DNA from: Heloderma charlesbogerti
Taxonomy: Eukaryota > Chordata > Lepidosauria > Squamata > Helodermatidae
Assembly: GCA_026122225.1 (NCBI GenBank)
Contig: JANEZZ010001570.1
Span: 3,410,001 to 3,474,000 of the forward strand
Direction of reading: 5' to 3'
DNA: 64,000 nucleotides
In this document: in pieces, positions 55,292 to 64,000 of the stretch
Layout: every line of letters begins with the position of its first letter
Numbering within the stretch: the first letter of the stretch is position 1
Notes under the pieces: model-generated
Told to the model about the DNA's origin: nothing
The model's input: only the letters and a program-made list of their open reading frames with translations
Databases searched by the model: none
Position numbers and translations under genes: made by a program

Positions 55292-56707
55292 CCGAGGGAG
55301 GGGGGTCTTGTTACACATGTCTCAATCACTCTGCAGCCTCCCCAGCTGCCTGCAGTTCCTGATCTAATAAGTTACATCATGACTTCGTCCCCTGGGTTTT
55401 CATTGAAGTGTGGGAAGCTGCGAAGGCTGCAGAGCATTGGAGAGATCATTGTACAATGAAAGACAGAATGCTCACACACATCCCTCAGCCACCTCATAAC
55501 TAAGGTAAGCACAAGCACGCAATACCACCAACACCCCCCAAATTTTCACCAATTTTTTTCTCCGTTTTTTTTTCAAAAGCAATTTATTTTCTATCAAACT
55601 AAATGAGAATTGTTGGGAAAAGTGCAAGGAAATTTTTGGCAGACAATTAGAAATGTTAACATTCTGAAAATTTTGAATTAATGGGAAAAGACCATTTTTC
55701 CCCAAGTGGGGGATGAAATTTTGAGAAAAATTGAAAAATATGTAATACCTATTTTTTTAGGACTCTTTACAGATCTAAAGTCACTTTGTTACTTTAGGAA
55801 TATAAAATATATGATGTATATTATACATTATTAAAATTGTCATGCTCATAAAATTATCATTAAAATTAAAATCATTTTAAAACATTTAAAGACTCCTTTT
55901 CACCATCCTCTTCAGCCCCTCTACTGCCCATTGGTAACTTCCTCATTTCTCTATCCTTCCTTATTTCCTTGTTCCAATGATAATTCGTAGAATGCTTCCT
56001 TATGATTGTCAGTTACACCCAGGAATCAATTCTGTCTCCTTCACTTATCTAGTTTCTGCAGTAACAATCCATCTTTCCTCTATTGATTTACTCCAGCATT
56101 TTGCACATCAGTTACACTCCTATCCTCTTCCCTGTCCAATTCCTTATTCATTCTCCATAACTCTCATTTTCTTCCTTTATGTGTTACAGATGTATATATG
56201 AAATGGGGAAAAAATCATTCACCACATCATTTCCTTTCCAAATGATATTTCTAAACTTTAATATTAATTCATCAGCATCTCACTTTCGCACTAAAAGTAC
56301 CCAGAACAAGGTACAATACAATCATTCCCAAACACCAAACACCTCTCCTCCACTCCCTAGGGCTGCTAACTGGCCAGATAAACACATAAGCCCTTAGGCC
56401 CAGTTTGGTCTGATGGACAAGTCAGCAAATTAGCAAATGGGCTACCCAGGCATTCCTCATTCCATTCCATAATTGTCAGAAGAAAATAGAAACACTCATT
56501 TTACATTAAGTGAAGAAGGGTTTTGGGATCATGGCTATAAGCATGGCAAATGACTCTCCATTTCCCTGAAGGCCACTCTACAAATACTACATTTCCTCTA
56601 TATGAAGACTGTGAGATCCATTTCCCAAGAAGACAGACTGTTGTACCAATTCAATGGAATTAAATAATTTAAAAGTGAAATTTCTGTTGAAACATAACAA
56701 TATCAGA
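54991..56707. other. low-copy DNA with (GT)n at 55260-55290
   Basis: About 15 GT repeats at 55260-55290. AT-rich afterwards. No repeat terminus or gene recognised. Confidence 0.5.
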
Positions 56708-57075
56708 ATACTTATATACTTAATAATAATAGTAATAATAATACATAGATGCCTTTCTCAAAAATAAAAAGACTCAAGGTGACTTACAATAGAATTAAAA
56801 TATGCAAACTTTAAAATACTTACAACAATTATCCATTAAAATACAACCACCCCATAAAACAACTAAAATATCAGTAGCAACCATAAATTATTTGATGATC
56901 CATTTAACAGCCCAACAAATTCCTGAGAATAGAGGAAAGTCTTAACCTGGTGCTGAAAAAATGACAGTGTTGGTTCCAGTCAGGCTTCACTGGGGCAAGC
57001 ATTCCATAATCTGGGAGACCACCAACAAGAATGCCCTAGAATTAGAACTGAGCTCTCCTAATGGATAGTCTAATT
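56708..57075 (-). repeat. L2-like LINE 3' end, old
   Basis: On the minus strand: CTTGTTGGTGGTCTCCCAGA then TTATGGAATGCTTGCCC (the WN..P block), a 3' UTR with GTAAGTCACCTTGAGTC, and an (ATT)n tail at about 56722-56746. Same organisation as the L2 copies at 40625 and 60692 but a different, older subfamily. Confidence 0.6.
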
Positions 57076-57080
57076 CTAAG

Positions 57081-57407
57081 TAGGGATGGGCAAACCTCCT
57101 GACGTCCAGTCTGTGGTGGGGTCCAGTCTGCAGGGAAATCTGGGCTGCTTGGAACTTACTGGATTTCCCTGGTGCATCCGCTGGATTTTGTGGGGCATTT
57201 TTCTGCCTTTAAAAAAGGCAAGTTACACTAATGGCAGCTGCCATTGACCTATTGTGGTGAAATTATAGGTATAATTTGCATATCTTATACCATTTGTGGC
57301 CGTTAAGCACTTACTTCTATGTAAATTGTGGCCATAAATTGCGGCCATAAAGTGTTTACAGCCACAATTTATGTAGAAGTACACAGTGGATTTCTCCAGC
57401 ATCCCTA
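57081..57407. mobile_element. short relative of the multi-hairpin hAT-like family (327 bp)
   Basis: TIR TAGGGATG/CATCCCTA; flanks ATTCTAAG and GTTCTAAC agree at 6 of 8. The right end GGATTTCTCCAGCATCCCTA resembles the family wording GAATTCTCCGCCATCCCTA. The interior has GGCAGCTGCC and a GGCCATAAATTGCGGCCATA fold but no TACGTA palindromes. It may be an older branch. Confidence 0.6.
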
Positions 57408-57777
57408 GTTCTAACCAACAGATGTTTTGACTAAACATGACCTCCACGGAAACATTAACCAAATCTTAAATAACATGTGCACATCTTAAGTAGCAACTAC
57501 ACTTTCTTACAAAGTAGCTCTCTTTTGAGTGAACAGTACTGACTCCATTTTGAGACACAGTTAATAAGCCAGGCACTTTCATCTCCAGCTTCAGCAAAGA
57601 TGGGAGAAAGGCACAGGAATGGGGTTGAGAGTGATCACAGTCATGTAAGACTAGATCAAGCAATTCAGTTTCTAATGGACTTCCTGAAATGCATTCCTCA
57701 AAGGCAAAGGTGGGGATAAAAACTGAGCAAAACATGAGTGTGTTGGATAGCAAGAGTGATATCTGCTAAGGTACCTG

Positions 57778-59074
57778 GGGCTCCTTCACACTGAGCTTTT
57801 ATCCTGAGATTGAGATCACTCCTTCATGGAAGTTTGCAGCTCTTTACATGACACCATGATCACCTAAGGCAGCGGTTCTCAACCTGTGGGTCGCGACCCC
57901 TTTGGGGGTCAAATGACCCTTTCACAGGGGTCGCCTAAGACCATCGGAAAACACATATTTCCGATGGTCTTAGGAACTGAGACACTGCTCCTCTATCCAT
58001 CTCCAGGCGGGTCCGCCCACTTGCAGATACGCCCACATACGAGTACCCGGCATGATGACATCATCGTGCCAACCCCATCACATACACCCCGTACATATAC
58101 AGGTGTACGTGACAGGGTTGGCGCCATAATGTACTTATGCGGACCAGTCACACATGTGTAGAGAGCAGCTACTGTGTAGAGAGCAGCTACTGTGTTGAAA
58201 GCAGCAGTATTGGAGGTAAAACGACACTTCATGAATTATAATTACTGGGTAAATGTAAAATCATGTACTGTAAAATCATCAACTACTGCAAAAAATATAT
58301 ATATATCTGTACCATGGGAACTTAATCTGGATGCTGATCGGTCTTTTTATATTCAGCTGTGGTTGATGTGAATACTGCCCCCTTGTGATAGTAACAGGTA
58401 TGTAAAAAACAACAACACAGAGAATGGTAAATCATAGGAAACTTTAATGAACTGTATTGACTGAACTGTGCCATGTATCATCTTTTGCATTATTAAAGCT
58501 ACTGTTATATATTATTTTCATTAGCAAACCATCCCATGACAATGGATCGTGTAGAGAAGAACATTAAGAAAATATAGTGAGGATTTTTTACAGTATGGTT
58601 TTGTAACAATTAAAATACATCCTGCATATCAGATATTTACATTACGATTCATAACAGTAGCAAAATTACAGTTATGAAGTAGCAATGAAAATAATTTTAC
58701 GGTTGGGGGTCACCACAACATGAGGAACTGTATTAAAGGGTCGCAGCATTAGGAAGGTGGAGAACCACTGATCTAAGGCATCTCCTGCACTTAATGCTCT
58801 TTGTTCCGTTTTTAAATAGATCGCAGATAATAAGCTATCAAATTACCCCATTCTGTTCCACTTCAGTTTGCTCCGTGAAAAGAGTAAAAGCAGCAAGAAG
58901 AGGAGCGAGATCAATGGAAGATAATGGAAGACTCAGATATGGGGAAAAGGAGGGGGAAGGGGGTGGGGGAAAAGGAAGCTCGTGAAAAAGGGAGTAGTTG
59001 TGATCCTGCATTTAAAATGGAAGCAGAAAGCCCCGTTTTAAATGCAGGATTTTAGGCTGGCATAGAGATGGCCC
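57778..59074 (-). mobile_element. decayed DNA transposon, family J copy 3, split by SPIN
   Basis: The left part (57778-57869) matches the complement of the 3' end of 9366-9780 (GCTTTTATCCTGAGATTGAG). The right part (58779-59074) matches its 5' portion (CATCTCCTGCACTTAATG to AAATGCAGGATTTTAGGCTG). The SPIN element and its duplication interrupt it at the conserved AGGAGATGCC block. Confidence 0.78.
57870..58770 (+). mobile_element. SPIN-type hAT transposon, deletion derivative (901 bp)
   Basis: Ends CAGCGGTTCTCAACCTGTGG and GAGAACCACTG; subterminal GTCGCGACCCC and GGGTCGC repeats; a TTTCCGATGGTCTTAGGAAC/CCTAAGACCATCGG inverted pair at 57933-57974; right block TTACGATTCATAACAGTAGC. These are the diagnostic parts of SPIN (Space Invaders), a hAT family known for horizontal transfer among tetrapods. 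Flanks ACCTAAGG and ATCTAAGG match at 7 of 8. The transposase is absent, but about 600 bp of internal sequence, including a doubled TGTGTAGAGAGCAGCTAC, exceeds the usual 220-bp MITE form. Confidence 0.92.
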
Positions 59075-59436
59075 TGGTCAACTATCTGCATTGTGTTCCT
59101 ATTGTTGCACTTCAGCCTTGACACATGTCCTTAAGACAGTCATTAGCGTGAAAGGTCATCTTTTGTTAACAGAATGGAGATAGCAAGAAAGACCCAGTAG
59201 GACTTTTGTTTCCAACAGGTACAGCCATCATCCCCAAGCACTCTCTTTTTTAACTTTATCTCTAGCAGCAGCATCATTTGCAGTGTATAAGAACCCTCAG
59301 GTTTGGGCAGCCAAACTCCCTGATCCCCTTCTTCCCAGAGGTATGGGGCCATGCTGCTGAAATTCCTAGGGGCCTCACCCCACCCCACCCCCAGGTGTTA
59401 GGTGTCATGCTGCTGCTGAAATCACTCAGATCTATC
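59075..59436. other. low-copy DNA, nothing recognised
   Basis: No repeat ends or gene. Confidence 0.4.
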
Positions 59437-59650
59437 CTAAGAACATAAGAGCCATGCTGGAACAGACCAAGGGTCCATCTAGTCCAGCATTCTGCTCACA
59501 CAGTGGCCAACCAGCTGTCGACAGGAGACCAACAAGCAAGACATGAGTGCAACAGCACCCCCCCCAGCCATTTTCCCCTGCAACTGGTGTACATAGGCAT
59601 ATTGTGTCTGATACTGGAGGCAGCATATAGCCATCAGGACTAACAGCTTT
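59437..59650. repeat. reptile-wide LINE-associated repeat (CR1/L3-like)
   Basis: AAGAACATAAGAGCCATGCT, ACAGACCAAGGGTCCATCTA and CACAGTGGCCAACCAGCT occur in this order in an interspersed repeat found across reptiles, which I associate with CR1/L3-group LINEs. The exact family and orientation are uncertain. Confidence 0.6.
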
Positions 59651-59935
59651 TGAGAGCCTTCTTCCTCCCAGAGGAAAGGCTCCAAGCTGATATGACTAAA
59701 GAACTTCCCACCGAAGTCCTTCCTACTGAAATCACAAGGCTCCTTGCCTGCCAGAGCAAGATGCCATCACTGGGCGCTTTGCCTCCCATAGTCAAGGATT
59801 CTTGTTTCCTTTCTCTTCTCCTGAGAGTTGCAATGCTTGTTCATTCTTGTTTGCAGGAAAGGACTTCAGCCCAGAGAAAGGTATATTGCTCTTGGAGGTT
59901 CTTAGTACAAATTGTAACCTCCACCTCTTTTACCC

Positions 59936-59985
59936 CTGTGTGTGTGTGTGTGCGCGCGCGCGTGCGCGGACGCATGCGCATGCTT
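59936..59985. repeat. (GT)n(GC)n tract with Z-DNA potential
   Basis: GTGTGTGTGTGTG passes into CGCGCGCGCGTGCGCGG and then ATGCGCATGC, about 45 bp of almost strict purine-pyrimidine alternation. Confidence 0.9.
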
Positions 59986-60690
59986 CAAGCTTTGGGAAGA
60001 CTCCTTCTCTCAGTCTTGAAAACTACTTTTAGGCCTGGAGCTCATCTTTGCCAAGAATGCCACTTATTTCCCCATCAAGTCATAACTCAGTGAAGGCTGG
60101 AGTACCGGTGTCAGTGTTAACAAATCCATTTGTTCAGCTGATTCTTACAACATCAGCTTGGCATTCGAATCTCTGTGACCCTCAATAAATGTGCCATGGT
60201 TTTACCCTTCTCAACAATGTTTGAGTGGGAAACACCTTCTTAGCCACAGATGTTCTATTTGCCAATGCCTAAAGGTGCCTTATAAGCGGGTGTGTGAGTC
60301 TTGTTGGAACATGCACAAGTTCATACACGGGTCTAACAAGAGCACATCACATAACAACTTCCTTATTTAAAACTACAGTAATTTTTTAAAAGTTTTTTAA
60401 AAGCTTCTCTAAACTGAACATGTTCAGCAGAGGTGAAAGAACAGTACTATGGGTTTGCGTTAGAGTGCTGCTCTGTACAGCAGTTTCGCTGTTAATCCAG
60501 AACATTAATCAGACTAAACTATGGTGACTGAGCAGAGCAAACCTATACACACCCATTATGCTGGCAGCAGAGAGAGAGAAAGTTGCCACTGTTGTGCTGG
60601 TGGAATAACAGCCGCATTTTATACATGCTTAGTCCAGGAAGGGAACAGCACACCACCAGAAAATTCAAAAACAGTGTAAAAATGGCAGAA
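59986..60690. other. low-copy DNA, nothing recognised
   Basis: No transposon terminus or coding region identified. Confidence 0.4.
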
Positions 60691-61455
60691 ATGAGTGGCT
60701 GGATGGGGAGGAATAAGCTGAAGCTGAACCCTGACAAGACCGAGGTACTTTTGGTGGGAGACAAGAGGAGGCTGGGGGATGTTGACCTGGTGTTGAATGG
60801 GGTACGGCTACCCTTGAAAGACCAGGTCCGCAGCCTGGGGGTCATTTTGGACTCCCAGCTGTCCATGGAGGCTCAGGTGTCAGCTGTGAGCTGGACAGCG
60901 CTGTATCAACTCCATCTGATACGGCGGCTGCGCCCCTTCCTTCCCGACCATCTGCTCCCATCGGTAGTACATGCCCTGGTCTCCTCTCGTTTAGACTACT
61001 GTAATGCGCTCTACATGGGGTTACCCTTGAAGACGGTTCGGAAGCTGCAGCTGGTACAGAACGCGGCGGCTCGCCTGATTAAAGGCAGCCGCCGGCGAGA
61101 TCACATCACTCCAGTGCTGAAGGAGTTGCACTGGTTACCAGTTGTTTTCCGGGCCAAATTCAAGGTGTTGGTTTTGACCTTTAAAACCCTATATGGTTCC
61201 GGCCCAGCCTATCTTAAGCAGCGCCTCCAGCAACACCAGACAGGCCGCTTAACAAGATCAGCCTCAAATGGCCTTCTCTCTTTCCCATCAGCCAGGACAG
61301 CTAGACTGGTGGGGACGAGGGAGAGGGCCTTCTCTGTGGTGGCCCCCACTCTGTGGAACTCCCTCCCTAGGGAACTCTGCCATGCCCCCTCTTTAATGAG
61401 CTTCCGTCGTGCATTAAAAATGTGGTTGTTCAGGCAGGCATTTGGGGTGGGTTAG
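60687..61455 (+). pseudogene. L2 reverse-transcriptase thumb and C-terminal domain, open frame
   Basis: The frame is open for about 255 codons within the element: NPDKTEVLLVG, LGVILDSQL, SSRLDYCNALY, LQLVQNAAARLI, HITPVLKELHWLPV, ERAFSVVAPTLWNSLPREL, MWLFRQAF. The fingers and palm with the YADD motif and the endonuclease lie upstream of the truncation and are missing, so no activity is possible. It is less decayed than the copy at 40625. The first 35 codons of the open frame come from flanking DNA. Confidence 0.88.
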
Positions 61456-61600
61456 GGTATTTAAAAAAAAAAAATATGGTAAAATTTTATTGTTTTAAAT
61501 TGTTTTATGGTGGGTTGTACATCGCCCAGGGTGGCTGGGTGACCAGTCAGATGGGCAATTAATAAATTTAATAAAGAAATAAATAAAGAAATTAAGAAAT
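60692..61600 (+). mobile_element. 5'-truncated L2-clade LINE, copy 2
   Basis: Contains the C-terminal 250 codons of the L2 reverse transcriptase, the 3' UTR (TTGTACATCGCCCAGGGTGG) and an A/T-rich AAATAAAG-type tail. AGAAATG occurs at both edges (about 60686 and 61604), a possible 7-bp duplication. Confidence 0.88.
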
Positions 61601-61909
61601 TAAGAAATGCCCCAGCTTCCCTGGAAACAGTGCCAAAGCACAATCAGGGACTTATGATGTTGATTATGCCCACAGAGGGAGCCAATGAATTCAGAACAAC
61701 GGGGGTGGGGGGGGACACACCTAGCAAACACCCTGGCTTCACTGCACACAGAACATGTAAAACAATGCCAGATGATGCCCATCCATCAGGCCAGAGGTCA
61801 GCAAGCAACAACCCTGCTATTGCCAGTCCCGAGACATTCTTACAACAGTGTTTTGAAGTCCCTTATGCTGCTCACTAACTAACTAACATTTCAATGGGTC
61901 TACTCTAAG

Positions 61910-62116
61910 TAGGGCTGCCACTGGAAACAACCCATAGTGTGGAAGACTGGGACCAGGTGCCATGTGTGCTTTGCTCAGTCTGCTGTCCAGGTGCCTTTGA
62001 TGGGCAACTTCAAGGCCCAGCTCTTCCTTTAACTTTAAACTGGACTTGGACTGGGTAGCCCTTCAAATAGAGGACTATGTTAAAAGAAAAGAAAGAAAGG
62101 ACACATGGCCACCCTA
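61910..62116 (+). mobile_element. hAT-like family N, copy 3 (internally deleted)
   Basis: TAGGGCTGCCA to TGGCCACCCTA with CAGTCTGCTGTCCAGGTGCC and AACTTTAAACTGGACTTGGA in the middle, colinear with 63265-63624 but lacking its AT-rich left third. Confidence 0.68.
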
Positions 62117-63256
62117 GCAGGCATGACGCTCTTAGTTCCCCGCACTCCCTGAGTGAGCTCACCTCTTGCACGCTTCTCTCCCTGCTGCCTTGCCTCCCCA
62201 TTTGGGTCCCATCTGTATAACTGCCCAGAAGGAGAGTGCAAGGCAAGTAAGGAAGCTGCTTTTTCTCCTCAAATTGCCACTGCATGTGTGCGCAGAGAAC
62301 AGGCACGGACGGATAGCAAGGAGGAGCAGCAGCAGCAAGCCTAGGAGTCTCTGGATGTTGACAGTGAGCCCCTTCCATAGCTATGGGCCTTAACAAGCAC
62401 CTAGTGCCCTGCAGTGTGCTGTGATATACCAGTTTATTTACAGCCACGTACCGGCTCTGGGTCATGTTTGCCTGCACCCACTAGTTCAAATATGTTTAGC
62501 ATATTCATCCCTTACATTTCTTAGATACATGGAAAGGATTGTTTGTGCACACCCCTAAAACAATGCATGAAGCCGTCCTCGATGTTGACACTTTTAATAT
62601 ACACAAAAGGCTCATAGATTGAGCATCTCGTCATTGTAGGGAAATGTGGATTAAGATGAGAATCTCTGGCTCACAATCATCCGAATTCTATCATAAGCAA
62701 AATATGATGTGCTCAGTTGTCCACACATTCTTTCCCTTCCTGTTTCATGCTGTCTGGAGGCTTTAGGCAGTAGGCCTACAGACACTGCTGGCTCTGTAAT
62801 GTAGATGACCTCATCTGCATGCCACACAGCTGCAGGGACAAGCAGTGTGCACTCTGCTTGAAACAACAGATTTCTGGGGGTTTTATTTGTTCACACATGA
62901 ACAGTAAATCAGCTTTCAGGGTTGTGGTGTGTGTGTGTGTGTTTAACTTTGTGGGAAATGCCTAAGCATAAGGTTTCCATTTCTCTCTGCCGAGTGGGGG
63001 TTGATGGGTAGAGAGATGTAGAATCTAGCTAACAAAAGCAATGCAGGAATAGCCTACAGTAAACTAGAATCCCTGTAATTTATATGCAACCTAATCCCAT
63101 ACATGTTTACTTGGTTACTATATGTGAAATTGCAACATTACATTTTTAGCAATCACATCCAAAGGGTGTCAAGGAAAATGAGCAAAATATTAAGAGCATA
63201 ATAAAATATGAACAAAGACTAAAATAGAATGCTTCTAAACCACCCAGTGCCAGTGA
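62117..63256. other. low-copy DNA with a short GT run at 62927-62942
   Basis: A 155-codon minus frame (62010-62477) overlaps family N and has no domain. Nothing else recognised. Confidence 0.42.
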
Positions 63257-63264
63257 CTTTCATG

Positions 63265-63624
63265 TAGGGTGGCCACTCACCCATCACCAAAAAAGAGAAG
63301 ATGCATCACCAAAAAGAGTACAATGGAAGATACCAATTTGAATTATATTTTCATCTGCTAATGTATATGTATAAATGCAAATTTAGATATAATAACTATA
63401 ATTTAAATAGAAATAAAATACATTTCACCATAGTGAGGAAGACTGACCAGGTGACCTGTGTGTCTGCTCTCCAGGTGCTAACTGTTGCTGGGCGAATTCA
63501 AGGCCTCTGCTCTCCCTTCTCATGGTTCTTCAGCTTTAAACTAGACTTGGTATGCACAGCCCATCAAATAAAATACACCTTCAAATAGAAAATTGTCCTC
63601 TGTAAAGGACACCAGGCCACCCTA
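63265..63624 (+). mobile_element. hAT-like family N, copy 4 (360 bp, both ends)
   Basis: TAGGGTGGCCACTC to CCAGGCCACCCTA, flanks CTTTCATG (63257-63264) and TTTTCAAG (63625-63632) matching at 6 of 8. Contains CATCACCAAAAA twice near the left end and TCTGTAAAGGACA near the right. This is the reference copy for the family in this window. No coding capacity. Confidence 0.72.
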
Positions 63625-63674
63625 TTTTCAAGTTACTGCCATATAATTTCAAGAAGAGTTTTATATCCTTTGGC

Positions 63675-63765
63675 TGCAATCCTAAACACAGTTGTTACAA
63701 AGTAAGTCCTATTGAATACAGTGCGATTACTTCTGAGTAAACATATATAGGATTGTGTTGTGAAT
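63675..63765. mobile_element. palindromic AGTAAGTCC/ACTTCTGAGTAAAC MITE, old copy
   Basis: GGCTGCAATCCTAAACAC, AGTAAGTCCTATTGAATACA and ATTACTTCTGAGTAAACATA follow the order of the element at 10938-11032. Confidence 0.65.
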
Positions 63766-63935
63766 ATGCATAAAGTGTAACCTGATTCACACATACAATG
63801 ATCTAAGTGGGTGAGTTGCTGCTCATAACAAAACAATTCTGGCAGAGTTCTGTGTCTTGTGTTCGTTATATGACCAGTTCCTTACACAGTTTGGATAGGT
63901 GTTACCATGGTTTAGCCATCAGGAACATGCTAGAA

Positions 63936-64000
63936 CAGGAGTAAGTAACTTTTTTGGACCATGGGCACATTTGGCAATTTGAGAAACTATCCTGGGCACC
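63936..64000 (+). mobile_element. hAT-like element entering the window end
   Basis: CAGGAGTAAGTAACTTTTTTGG then ACCATGGGCACATTTGGCAA resembles the CAGGGGTNGGCAACC...TTTTGG left terminus of a squamate hAT. The rest lies beyond the window. Confidence 0.55.

Noticed and set aside
62010..62477. 155-codon minus frame
   Set aside because: Overlaps a family N transposon end; no domain.

Overview
The window looks like intergenic or deep-intronic DNA from a squamate reptile, most likely a lizard. I see no exon of a recognisable host gene, no tRNA or rRNA gene and no CRISPR. The lineage call rests on the repeats: RTE-type BovB LINE copies, an L2-clade LINE of the reptile type, CR1 3' ends, a tRNA-derived CORE/MIR-like SINE with an L2-like tail, old MIRs, a SPIN hAT transposon, and many small palindromic DNA transposons. 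Every open frame above about 100 codons is either a relic of a LINE reverse transcriptase or endonuclease, or a chance frame inside a repeat.

Layout. 0-9 kb: low-copy AT-rich DNA with small foldbacks, a 225-bp tandem array of the BovB 3' tail (4.05-4.66 kb), a tiny BovB insertion with a 10-bp target duplication (7.13-7.25 kb) and a complete SINE (8.37-8.61 kb). 9-14 kb: a decayed DNA transposon, then the largest copy (984 bp) of a CpG-rich, multi-hairpin hAT-like family, a Harbinger-like MITE and a 220-bp hAT foldback. 14-29 kb: mostly low-copy DNA with scattered MITEs. 29.5-30.0 kb: a second multi-hairpin hAT. 32.9-34.6 kb: a three-level nest (Harbinger-like MITE, then a solo LTR, then a multi-hairpin hAT). 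34.9-36.8 kb: an internally deleted BovB with an 11-bp target duplication. 40.5-42.3 kb: an L2 inside a Harbinger-like MITE. 43.1-44.8 kb: a multi-hairpin hAT inside another DNA transposon. 45.6-46.1 kb: an LTR with a perfect 5-bp target duplication. 48.3-49.5 kb: a BovB reverse-transcriptase relic with an 11-bp target duplication. 50.6-53.8 kb: three Harbinger-like MITEs, one in a MIR and one in a hAT. 54.6-55.0 kb: a CR1. 57.8-59.1 kb: a SPIN element inside an older transposon. 60.7-61.6 kb: an L2 3' half.

The best candidate for something undescribed is the multi-hairpin hAT-like family (copies at 9929, 29503, 32945 and 43185, perhaps a short relative at 57081). It has TIRs TAGGGATG/CATCCCTA and 8-bp target duplications, three of them perfect. 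Inside is an alternating series of a TACGTA-centred palindrome and a GCCGCC/GGCGGC palindrome. An AGGTAAGT-like octamer points outward about 18 bp from one end and about 128 bp from the other. It carries no transposase, so mobilisation by an unseen hAT is inferred. The second strongest theme is a roughly 450-bp Harbinger-like MITE with TTA target duplications, supported by a natural empty-site comparison inside the window.
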